Part shown: piece by piece, positions 44,817 to 54,359 of the stretch
How positions within the stretch are numbered: position 1 is the stretch's first letter
Layout: each line of letters opens with the position of its first letter
Source of the DNA: Sequoia sempervirens
Lineage: Eukaryota; Streptophyta; Pinopsida; Cupressales; Cupressaceae
NCBI GenBank assembly: GCA_007258455.2
Contig: VDFB02000003.1
Coordinates: 45,945,889 to 46,009,888 of the forward strand
Length of the DNA stretch: 64,000 nucleotides
Reading direction: 5' to 3'
Made by a program: the position numbers and the translations under genes
Notes under the pieces: generated by a model
Seen by the model: the letters and a program-made list of their open reading frames with translations, nothing else
Databases searched by the model: none
Told to the model about the DNA's origin: nothing

Positions 44817-45790
44817 TGTTCATAGGTCCATATGGAGGCAATCTAGCATTACAAGGGCAGCAAATATTAAGCAAATGATCCTAGATAACACTTGGTGGGA
44901 TTGTGTTGAATATCTCCTTAGTTTCACTAAGCCCATATTGAATATGATCTGTTATACCAACATGGATAGACCTTGTTTGGGAGAGATATATGATGGCATT
45001 GACTCAATAATTGAGAAGATAAAAACCATTATAAATGCAAAAGAGCAAGATCTTAAAGAAAAAAAAATCAAACAACTACTCAAAATTATTGAAAAGATAC
45101 AAAACAAAATGACCACCCCACTACACCTTCTTGCCTTTGCATTGAGTCTCAAATATTATAGTGCTAAGATCCTTCCTATGTCAACAAGGATTGCCCCATT
45201 TAGAGATCTTGAAGTTAGCCAAGGGTACAAGGCAATGCTTCGTAGACTTTTCATTGATTCTAACATGGAGGATGCAGTTAAACTCGAGTTCCTGGATTTT
45301 GTACACTCCAATGACTTTATTGATTCGCTTTATGACAAGTTTAACGTTGATACTCACAATTAGTGGAACTTCCATGGCCAATCATTCACACACCTATAAC
45401 CTCTTGTGACCAAAATTTTATCACAAGTTTAATAACAAAAAACTTTTATCTTTTAAGTTTCATTTATAATTTATATTTTTATATTTTTATATTTATAACT
45501 CTAACTCTCTAATTTTGTCTTAATAGATTGCTAGTTCATCTACATCAGAAAGGAATTGGAGCACATACTTCTCCATCCACTTAGTAAAGCATAACCAACT
45601 ACACTTTAAAAAGGAAAATGACTTAGGGTATGTGCATTACAACTCGCGTCTCATTTCACACAAACAAAGTGGCTACAAGGAAGGGGACACAAAGAAGTGG
45701 AATATCAAGCCAAATCATATTGACCTGGATGCTACCACTTCCCACCTTGTGCACTTGATGTTGAGGACAAGCCAGCTAGCAACTTGAGAG
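44817..45790 (+). pseudogene. hAT 3 transposase, C-terminal exons
   Basis: The 190-codon open frame (to 45361) holds WRQSSITRAANIKQMILDNTWW, YLLSFTKPILNMI, PCLGEIYDGIDSIIEKIK, TTPLHLLAFALSLKYY and DLEVSQGYKAML. This is the region between DUF659 and the dimerisation domain of plant hATs. A stop at 45361 and an AT-rich intron-like gap lead to IASSSTSERNWSTYFSIH and QLHFKKENDLGYVHYNSRL (about 45527-45660), the dimerisation domain with the full ERNWS motif. It then ends in acidic text. Confidence 0.85.
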
Positions 45791-45859
45791 TGTCAATGTT
45801 AGTGCCATTGTTTGTGTTTCTTGTAATATAACAATACCTGCATCATCTAATATGGATGG

Positions 45860-47361
45860 TGCAAGAACCCTCACAGGTTCAAACTGAATTTTTTCTCTTT
45901 TGCTGGCCTGAAAATTCTGATTTGCTTTTAACTTTGATTTCAACAAGGGTTTACTATATCATGAAGATTGAAAGGTTCCAAGCACAAATAATAAGAAATG
46001 AACTTGAAGATAGATTTTAGGCAATCAAATAAGTCACATAAACATAGATGGACATACCTAGCAAAGATAGCTTAACTTCTTAATTGATTTGAAAGCTGAT
46101 TACAAATAGAGAGGACTGGAAAGTACAATCAATTGAGTCTGATTAGAATTTCAGACCTTCAGTTACATCTACATGTGTCAAAACACAAGTCCAAACCCTA
46201 GCCGTATAAAGGGAAGTTGAAGCTATATGAAGTAGGATGACATGCCCAGCTGGAGATGACTGAAATGCGACTGTAGCAGCCCATTGGAGGTTGTAGATGC
46301 CAAATACTCCTCAGATATGATAATGAAATCAATTTGATGACTATTGTTACAAAAGTTTGATTATGCCTAAAGCTGGAAATTACCAAAAATGCCCTCCTTT
46401 GCCAAGCAAACCACTTGAAAACCCTCTTCTAGCAAAAATTGATGAAAGTGTCGCAAACAAAATCCAAATCTGCAAATGAAACTTCATTAAAGCACTCTGG
46501 TTAAGCTCTATGATGAACTCTATCTAAATTCATCTCACATGGTGGAATGGGGTCATCACCATACCACTATATTCAAGGGAGCACCACCTTAAATCAACTG
46601 AAAATTACTTTCAGTCAAGAGATAACTCTCTTCAAAATGTCTTAACAAAAAAGCAACACCATAAACATGATATTCCTCAGCCTTCCAAGCCTTCTTAAAT
46701 AAGGTTGCAAGCCAAAACCGCCCCTAGAAGAGAATTAGACTTGTTTTATTAAAATATTCAGTAACTTCAAGACTAAGGCACCTTAAACCACCCTAGCCCA
46801 AGTCGCCTCAATGAGGATCTGATTTGGTCTTCACATATATTAAAATATCCATTACCTTCTCTCCTAAGGCACTAGACCGCCCTAGAGAAGATTTGATTGA
46901 CTTTTGAATATAATAATATTTTAGTTTGGAAGCTTCCTTGAGCCGCCCTAGGAGGAGATCAGGTTTGAACTTTAAATATTAAACATTGGTTGCTTCTCCC
47001 TTAAGTCTTCAAAACTGCTATAGGAGGGAGAATCTTCTAGAACAAAGATCAGATCTGATTCTGAGTGGGTCGACCAACCAAGGGAAATAATATTATTTTA
47101 TCTATTTTAAAACTCACCTCCTTGTTTGCTTTGACTTGCAAGTAGACCTCCTTGTTTGCTTTGACTTGCAGGTGGACCATGAGATATTAATAAAATATGA
47201 TCAACATAATGCTTTATATTTTTGTTAAGGATAATTCTTCTCCAAAATTTATGATTCTCATGGCCAATATCATTCCCTTATCTCGCCATCTAACCCACAA
47301 GAATGTTGGATGGGCTAGAATCAAGTCATCAAAATGTCATTCCGAGAATGGGGACATTACA
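45860..47361 (-). repeat. Left (3') LTR of the gag-protease element
   Basis: On the minus strand it starts TGTAATGTCCCC at 47361. The plus-strand left end is TGCAAGAACCC, with C in place of the A or T of the usual TGTAAG. A 32-bp tandem pair (CTCCTTGTTTGCTTTGACTT) lies at about 47128-47175. Confidence 0.9.
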
Positions 47362-48104
47362 CTCCCCCCTTCTCGGGATTGATTGCCCTCAAGCAATCGC
47401 CATACAACCCGCTGCTCCACTTTGATTGAAATGCCAATATACCATAATCCGTGAAGCAACATAATGGAATCCATGTGAAATGATGCACCCAACCAATCAA
47501 TACGTAGATCCCAAACCAATCTATCCAACCTGCTATAAGAGATGCAACTGGAATCTCTCACGAAGTCACCATGAAACACCCATCCATTATGGTAGACTAG
47601 TAAGAAGATGTGAAATTGAACTCTCATATGCATATAAACCAATCCATAAGGCCACCAAACGCTGTTGTGATGACTCAAACCAGCATTAAGACCAATGCCA
47701 ATGGTATCATCATACCCATATATAAGCAGATAATTCATCTCATATGCAATATCCATCAAATAGATATGCCTCCACACATTCCCAAGCAATTGGATAGCTG
47801 ATGTAATCCATGTCAAATCCAAATGTGCAATGGAAACCCAAGTAGGACAGGCACTAACCAATGAAGAATCTAAAAAGATTAAGTCACCAATCAACAAGTA
47901 GATACCTTCCATATCATAAGAAATCGGTGATATAACCAAAGATGAGTTATGGATGTCTTCATTACAACCCAAGGACAACTCTTGAGTGGCTGATCCACTA
48001 TGAGTGTCATCAATACAGTCAACAATACTATCAAGTAAATGACTAACAACAACTGAAAATTTTGAATTATTCTCATCTATCCATGTGTCAAAACATGCAG
48101 GCAT
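47340..48104 (-). CDS. 255-codon ORF of unknown function in the gag-protease element
   Basis: The frame starts at Met 48104, in the same frame as the 151-codon ORF upstream, with one TAG and a few codons between them, so the two were probably one protein of about 410 residues. The product is rich in Trp, Leu, Ile and His and has a hydrophobic middle (GIYLLIGDLIFL and AIQLLGNVW). It ends GNQSREGGSVMSPFSE, where GREG-like codons are the polypurine tract and the rest is LTR, so the last 9 codons are not family-specific. It shows no RT, integrase, envelope or chromodomain motif. It may be decayed and only open by chance, but 255 codons in this stop-rich DNA is notable. Confidence 0.45.
47362..47371 (-). 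promoter_or_regulatory. Polypurine tract of the gag-protease element
   Basis: On the minus strand AAGGGGGGAG directly precedes the TGTAATG LTR start. Confidence 0.85.
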
Positions 48105-48113
48105 TCTCCTATC

Positions 48114-48569
48114 CTATTCCATCATGCTTGACGTCTTCTCTAAACCATCCAAATGATATGTCTCCTCAATCTCATCACTACAAACATGTGAACAATATGA
48201 AGTTTCTGGTTCATTGTGTTTGACTGTCATAAGAGTTTTGTTCATAACATGTTCACCTTCATTAACATCATTCTTTGGAAAAAGAGATCTTAGATAAGCC
48301 TCCCTTTGCTGTCTTGTTTGATCTATACAATGAACTTGTTCTTTGACTTGTAGTAGATGTTGTTTTGCAAGGGCAGCCAGCAACTCTTTGGCCCTTTGTG
48401 ACCATATATCGCACAAAATTTGTGTCTTTTCCACATCTTCATGGGTCTGATATACAAAATCAGATTGTGTAGTGCCCTGTCTTTCAACAAAATTATCATA
48501 TTCAACACTCCAATTTTGTATGCCATCATTAGTAGACCACAAGTAATTGTCATCCAACAGTCTTAGCAT
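48114..48569 (-). CDS. 151-codon ORF of unknown function in the gag-protease element
   Basis: It starts MLRLLDDNYLW and runs to a TAG at 48114-48116. The Gln/Glu-rich middle (RAKELLAALAKQHLLQVKEQV) looks helical, perhaps a short coiled coil. In-frame codons upstream (SHELD) join it to the protease-downstream region after a one- or two-base shift near 48590. No known domain. It is followed in frame by the 255-codon ORF. Confidence 0.4.
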   Translation of the reverse strand: MLRLLDDNYLWSTNDGIQNWSVEYDNFVERQGTTQSDFVYQTHEDVEKTQILCDIWSQRAKELLAALAKQHLLQVKEQVHCIDQTRQQREAYLRSLFPKNDVNEGEHVMNKTLMTVKHNEPETSYCSHVCSDEIEETYHLDGLEKTSSMME

Positions 48570-48571
48570 GT

Positions 48572-48895
48572 CTAATTCATGAGAGGCAAAATCATAGGAC
48601 TACTGTCCTCAAACAAATCAGGTATAATGCCATGCCAATCCATAAACTTGTTATCCATTTCAACATTCAAATGCTTACCATCAAGTGTCGGTTCAGTACA
48701 ATTTTCTTCACATACATAATGTATGCCTTCATGAAGCCAATCATGACCCAAAGCTATCATTGATTTGGCTGCTATTTGATGAGGCAAAGTATATTTGAAA
48801 GATTTCATAATAATGTGTTTCCCATTTTGTATGAAACTCAATTCCATTTCTTGTAAGTCTTGGATGACCCTTTGAAAAGAATGTAGCCATTGCAT
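48572..48895 (-). pseudogene. Protease C-terminal region of the gag-protease element
   Basis: The text MQWLHSFQRVIQDLQEMELSF..NGKHIIM matches the usual end of a gypsy protease (G.QWL....VI.D...L.M.F..NGK). In normal elements RT begins about 60-100 codons later; here the frame stops and the unknown ORFs follow. Confidence 0.65.
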
Positions 48896-48992
48896 ACCAA
48901 GTATATTTCATTGTCCTTTAAATCAAGTACATAAAATTCATCACAAAGAGTATACTCACCAAAGATAATGCTAAGCTTACTTACTTTCTTCT

Positions 48993-49379
48993 TCAAAGAA
49001 TAGTAAGCCCTCCTGCTATAGTCACATCAAAGCCCTCAAAATCATCACAATGCAAACCTCTTTTCTTTACCAAACCTTCATCAATGCAGTTATGTGTAGC
49101 TCCACTATCAAATAGTGCCAAAACTTTGTAACCAAACAATATGCCTTCAAAGATAAAAGGATTGTACCTTGGTGCTCCTAAAAGATAAGAAATCCTAGAA
49201 CTTTTGTTACCATCATTTATTGGTTCGAGTGTTGGCTGTTTATGATCATGCTCTTCCTCACTCTCTAAATCCATATTAGGGATCCCATCATCATCAGATA
49301 CGACTTCTATAAGATGTGCCATACCTTTCCCAAGGCATCTATGACCAGGCTCCCATGGTTGTTTGCAAGTAAAACACAA
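48993..49379 (-). pseudogene. Zinc knuckle and aspartic protease of the gag-protease element
   Basis: The first residues give CFTCKQPWEPGHRC, the CX2C..HXC knuckle common in plant gypsy Gag. An acidic linker (MDLESEEEHDH) follows, then LFDSGATHNCIDEGLVKKRGL, with the DSGA active site at about 49110, and an FDVTIAGG strand. The protease would release Gag parts inside the particle. The active site is intact. A stop and frame shift follow at about 48990. Confidence 0.85.
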
Positions 49380-49439
49380 CTTCTTTCTCCTGAGCTCATT
49401 TCTCGTTTCAAAATCCAGTATAGGTTGTGTAGACTTGGA

Positions 49440-50520
49440 CTAATTTGGTTTTCCCACATCTACCTTGCGTTCTGACTTATTATCTTTGAGGTTCTTCTTT
49501 TGACTTTGAATTGGAGTGGGGTAGGTGTCCAAGTCTAGTGCAAGCTCTATTGCATCATCCAGTGTCTTAGGCTTGTGAGCCTTCACCAAGCCTTGTAACC
49601 TGTCACTTAATCCCTCGACAAAGAGCATAACAACCCTTTTCTTGGGCATCTCAAGAATCATAGCAGCAATCTTTTGAAACTCATTGATATAGGAATCCAC
49701 TCTACCATCTTGTTTCAGCTATGCCAAAATCTTTGTAGTAAATCTCTATGTCCTTCCTGTCAAATCTGGCAATGAGTTTGCGAGTGAACTCGTCATAGGA
49801 AGTAATCATGTCATGCCTTTGTGACACAAGTCCATGGTGCCACCAATCATATGCTACGCCCTCTAAGTGCATAGTAGCAAACTATATAGCCTTTTCTTCA
49901 CTCATTGGCTTGAGTGTAAGAAAGGTATCAAGTTTATGTATCCAGGCACGTGCACTCATCCTACTGCTGCCATCAAAATTAGGTAAGGGAATTTTGTACA
50001 ATGCATCCTTGTATTCTTTGGGCTCCTTCTAGGATTTCTTCTCTTTTTTGTTCTTTTTCTTGTCCTTTTGATTCATTAACTGGTTCAGATTTATGGCTGA
50101 TCGAACCGCATCAAGAAGAGCACGGTACTCATTATATGCTGCCATAATATCATCAGAGACCTCTGTAGCTTCTTCTTCTTCTTCTTTTGAAGGTAACTTC
50201 TCTCTCGTAGGAGTGAAGGTGGGTCGAAGAGGTCTGTCTGGAGTGGCTGCAAATTGTCTCCTTCTTCCACTACTTTCACTACGTGCCCTTCTAGACCTTG
50301 AATGATCCATCCTCAACCGTCCCACAGCTACAATCAGGTTATCCTGAAACTGCTGGAGCACTTGTTCTTGTTGTTGTGCAAATGTTTGTAGGAAATCATC
50401 AATATTTTCTCTTCTAGGATCGCCCATTTCTGAAGATGAACTTGAAGATTGATTACCTTCTTCTTGTTGTGCACTTCTTCTAGTGTAATACCTGTGTGGC
50501 CCAACTTCGAAAGGCTGCAT
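49440..50520 (-). pseudogene. gag of the gag-protease element
   Basis: The N-terminal frame (50520-50029, 163 codons) opens MQPFEVGPHRYYTRRSAQ with Ser- and Arg-rich text and a Lys-rich end. After a stop at 50029 the core retrotransposon-Gag text follows in mixed frames: PLPNFDGSSRMSARAWIHKLDTFL, FATMHLEGVAYDWWHH (about 49990-49840) and YDEFTRKLIARFD (about 49800-49750). The last part (49700-49440) is MDSYINEFQKIAAMI, VVMLFVEGLSDRLQGLV and LDDAIELALDL. This is a normal gypsy Gag order, broken by several stops. Confidence 0.85.
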
Positions 50521-50544
50521 AACCCCAAGGCTAGTAGGTTCTCA

Positions 50545-50556
50545 GCTCTAATACCA
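50545..50556 (-). promoter_or_regulatory. Primer binding site of the gag-protease element
   Basis: On the minus strand TGGTATTAGAGC lies just inside the right LTR, which begins at 50558. It matches the initiator methionine tRNA site with one change. Confidence 0.88.
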
Positions 50557-50557
50557 C

Positions 50558-52058
50558 TGTAAGAACCCTTACAAGTTCAAACTGAATTTTTGCTCTTTTG
50601 TTGGTCTGAAAATTTTGATTTGCTTTTAACTTTGATTTCAACAGGGTTTACTATATCATGAAGATTGAAAGGTTCCAAGCACAAATAATAAGAAATGAAC
50701 TTGAAGATAGATTTTAGGCAATCAAATAAGTCACATAAACATAGATGGACATACCCAGCAAAGAAAGCTTAACTTCTTATTTGATTTGAAAAATGATTAC
50801 AAATAGAGAGGGCTGGAAAGTACAATCAGTTAAGTCTGATTAGAATTTCAGACCTTCAGTTACATCTACTTGTGCCAAAACACAAGTCCAAACCCTAGCC
50901 ATATAAAGGGAAGTTGAAGCTATATGAAGTAGGATGATATGCCCAGCTGGAGATGACTGAAATGCAAATGTAGCAGCCCACTGGAGGTTGTAGATGCCAA
51001 ATACTCCTCAAATATGATAATGAAATCAATTTGATGACTGCTGTTACAAAAGTCTGATTATGCCTGACGCTGGAAATTACCAAAAATGCCCTCCTTTGCC
51101 AAGCGAACCACTTGAAAACCCTCTTCTAGCAAAAATTGATGAAAGTGTCACAAACAAAATCCAAATCTGCAAATGAAACTTCATTAAAGCACTATGGTTA
51201 AGCTCTATGATGAACTCTATCTAAATTCATCTCACATGGTGGAATGGGGTCATTACCATACCACTATATTCAAGGGAGCACCACCTTAAATCGACTAAAA
51301 ATTACTTTCAGTCAAGAGATAACTCTCTTCAGAATGTCTTAACAAAAAAGCAACGCCATAAACATGATATCCATCAGCCTTCCAAGCCTTCTTAAATAAG
51401 GTTCCAAGCCAAAACCGCCCCTAGAAGAGAATAAGATTTGTTTTATTAAATAATTCAGTAACTTCAAGACTAAGGCACCTTAAACCACCCTAGCCCAAGT
51501 CGCCTCAATGAGGATCTGATTTGGTCTTCACATATATTAAAATATCCATTACCTTCTCTCCTAAGTCACTAGACCACCCTAGAGAAGATCTGATTGACTT
51601 TTGAATATAATAATATTTTAGTTTGGAAGCTTCCTTGAGCCGCCCTAGGAGGAGATTAGGTTTGAACTTTAAATATTAAATATTTGTTGCTTCTCCCTTA
51701 AGTCTTCAAAACCGCCATAGGAGGGAGAATCTTCTAGAACAAAGATCAGATCTGATTCTGAGTGGGTCGACCAACCAAGGGAAATAATATTATTTTATCT
51801 ATTTTAAAACTCACCTCCTTGTTTGCTTTGACTTGCAAGTAGACCTCCTTGTTTGCTTTGACTTGCAGGTGGACCATGAGATATTAATAAAATATGATCA
51901 ACATAATGCTTTATATTTTTGTTAAGGATAATTCTTCTCCAAAATTTATGATTCTCATGGCCAATATCATTCCCTTATTTCGCCATCTAACCCACGGGAA
52001 TGTTGGATGGGCTAGAATCAAGTCATCAAAATGTCATTCTGAGAATGGGGACATTACA
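50558..52058 (-). repeat. Right (5') LTR of the gag-protease element
   Basis: It is 1501 bp. The plus-strand left end is TGTAAGAACCC and the right end is GGGGACATTACA. It matches 45860-47361 over its length with few changes, including the 32-bp tandem pair near 51825-51870. Confidence 0.92.
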
Positions 52059-52076
52059 AATGGTGATGATGATATT

Positions 52077-53724
52077 TGTAATGTCCCCATTTTCGATGTC
52101 CTCTTTTGGATTAATCTGGTTCTGACACACTTACTATTTTTAGTAAGTGCTATATTTAGTAACTGGTCTAGCAGGCAGAGCAATGTAGGGTTTCCTGTTT
52201 GGGCAATGTGTGGGAGTTGTCTGATGAGCTTTAATGCTTTGTACCAATTCTTTCTGTGGGGTTTTTCGGTGTTTCAAGCGAGACTTACTATTTTTAGCAA
52301 GGGTCAATTCCAGCACTTACTATTTATAGGAAGGCGCTTTGCATATTAGTTTCCATACCAATTTGAGTTTTTAGTGTTTTTACTATTTATAGTAGTAAGT
52401 CTATTATTGGAAACTGGTCCTGGCCAAGCTACTTTCAGCAGTGTCATTTCAGTTTGGGTGTTGGTTTGCTAAGGTCTAATTATTTTAATATGTGTTTTTC
52501 CTCTCTTGAAATATTTTAAATAAAGTTATTTTATAACTTTACGTTGAGGGTCCGAGAGGACATCAACTTGTACCTTGGCACCTAATTGATGAACTTAAGT
52601 GTTTTTAAAGCATCAAAAGTAAAATAGAATGCTGGATAAGGGGGATGCCCAAGGAGGCTAAAAGCAAAGTTTAAAATGAAATTTTAATTAAAATCAAAGG
52701 TAAAAAGGTGCGAGCTTTTTGGAGGGAAGCTAAGTTTCAAATCTCGTTGCCCTAATTTCTCCTTGAGAGAATATAACTTCATTTTAGAGCCTCATTTTGA
52801 GTATGTTGAAAATGGTTGCATAAGGAGATGCTGCTGGAATCATTCCAGGAGTCTGTAAACAGGTGTTGAGGACGAAAACCCTTGGCATTTAGAGGCTGGT
52901 TTCGGTAGTGAAAGACCTATCCTAGCTGGTTGGGTGTGTTTCCATCCAGTGATCACATCTGAGCTTCAATATTCTCAGTTTTCAGTCAAGAAACATGAAG
53001 ATTTTCAAGTACTTTTGAGGTTTGATGTTTGGGTTTTGGCTTGTGGTAGCATAGCTTCATTTTGGTGTGATTTTCAGAGATTTTTGAGGTGGTTTCAGTG
53101 TTTTTTGGGCATTTTGGATTTTGGGTCTGAACCTAGTTATCTATTCATAACTTCCAAATGGCTTGAGTTCTCCTCGCGGGTATTGCTTCTAATGGTGCTC
53201 CTCACCAAGGCAACTCCAAGCATGTTCTTACATGAATTTTCTGAGCATTCATTAAATTTATAGGTCAAATAGCCCTTGACAGCTAGCGCCCAGTTTGAGG
53301 GATAATTTCCAGTTTTCAAAACAACTCAATCAAGTTCAGATTTCTGCTAATACCTGGACTGTTTTAAGGAAGTTTGGCATTAGGAATGTTTAGAGTTTGA
53401 AGATACTTACATTGGAGAAGGTCGTGGCAAGTTGGAGTCCCTTAGTCTGCTGTTTGGAGCTTTAGAACAGGTCTGATTGCATTTTCTAAGTTTGAAAATG
53501 TATTTGAAATATGACTGTAATTTTCTGTTATAATTTCTGAGCTTGTTAAATCTGAAAGTGCCATTTTCAAGCAAGTTTTTAGTGTTATTTTTTGCATATA
53601 TGTTATCATTCATTTGGCATGTTAAAACCATGAATGGCTAATGAAAACATCAAGTAAACATACTCAAAACAAACACAACAGCAATCAGAAAAGTCAGAAA
53701 AAAAATCAGGGGTCTTATATTACA
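52077..53724 (+). repeat. Solo LTR, 1648 bp, in the 3' part of hAT 3
   Basis: It starts TGTAATGTCCCC, ends CTTATATTACA and is flanked by atatt (52072-52076 and 53725-53729). It carries a perfect 9-bp-arm palindrome CACTTACTA/TAGTAAGTG (52128-52149) and weaker copies near 52283, 52314 and 52378. It sits 18 bp from the 6.2-kb element. It is related to the LTR at 33381-35213. Confidence 0.9.
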
Positions 53725-54124
53725 ATATTTTTGAAGACACATATGACACTAGTGCTTAACCAATGATGCTTTATTGTTGACACTTGACATTATTATTTTT
53801 AATTGTAATATATATCATGACATCCAAGTTTGACTAAATGACATTGTAATATTTTTTATTTTTTAAATTTTATGGAGGTTTGTTTATTATTGTTATGTGA
53901 TATTCTAAACTTAATTACTACTGCAAATATATATACATACATACATACATATATTTCTATTTTTTATATGTTTTTGTATGGATGAACCCAAAACAATCTC
54001 AAACACAAAAACAAATTGGACTAAACCCACGAACCGAACCTCCGAACCCAAACCCGAACCAGTACCAAGATCAGTAACGTAGAAAAATAAATGTCTTTCC
54101 TTTCAGTCTTGACATCAGAAGCTT

Positions 54125-54355
54125 CTCCTCCCTGCTGCCACTGCAGGTTCGCCTCTTGACATAATTTATTAAGCTGGAAAAAATTTGCCATCCCCAAAAC
54201 CAAGTCCCCTTGTCCCCGAAACTAAAACACCATTAAATTTCTCCTCCCTGCTGCCACTGCAGGCTCACCTCTTGACGTAATTTATTAATCTGGAAAAAAT
54301 TTGCCATCCCAAAACCAAGTCCCCCTATCCCCGAAACTGAGAAAAACCCCATTAA
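54125..54355. repeat. 116-bp tandem duplication with GTCCCC words
   Basis: CTCCTCCCTGCTGCCACTGCAGG at 54125 recurs at 54241 with matching downstream text up to CCATTAAA. The repeat contains CAAGTCCCC and TCCCCGAAACT words that recall the subterminal DNA of hAT 1, so it may be the end of a non-autonomous hAT. Confidence 0.75.
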
Positions 54356-54359
54356 ATTA

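Larger units (their letters stand above)
45860..52058 (-). mobile_element. Full-length gypsy-like element with gag-protease but no RT or integrase
   Basis: LTRs of about 1.5 kb (45860-47361 and 50558-52058) flank a 3.2-kb body on the minus strand. The flanks gatgg (45855-45859) and aatgg (52059-52063) are a 5-bp duplication with one mismatch. A primer site (50545-50556) and a G-rich polypurine tract (47362-47371) are present. The body gives gag, a zinc knuckle and an aspartic protease, then about 500 codons of unknown coding text up to the polypurine tract. No RT, RNase H or integrase motif is visible. The LTRs are close to identical by eye, so it is younger than the other LTR elements here. 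It must have moved with proteins from elsewhere. Confidence 0.85.
42000..54000 (+). mobile_element. hAT transposon 3, a nest for four LTR insertions
   Basis: hAT coding text appears at 42180-42777, 43256-43603 and 44817-45790, with the 3' part at 45840-45859, 52059-52076 and 53725 to about 53950. Between these lie a 478-bp solo LTR, a 1.2-kb LTR, a 6.2-kb full element and a 1.6-kb solo LTR. Joining the flanks gives a path that follows hAT 2 closely (for example the GATGATGAT block and the CATGACATCCAAGTTTGA block). The outer ends are not fixed. Confidence 0.72.

Noticed and set aside
47480..47801. Two plus-strand frames opposite the 255-codon ORF
   Set aside because: They are shorter, overlap each other, and oppose the element strand defined by primer site and polypurine tract.
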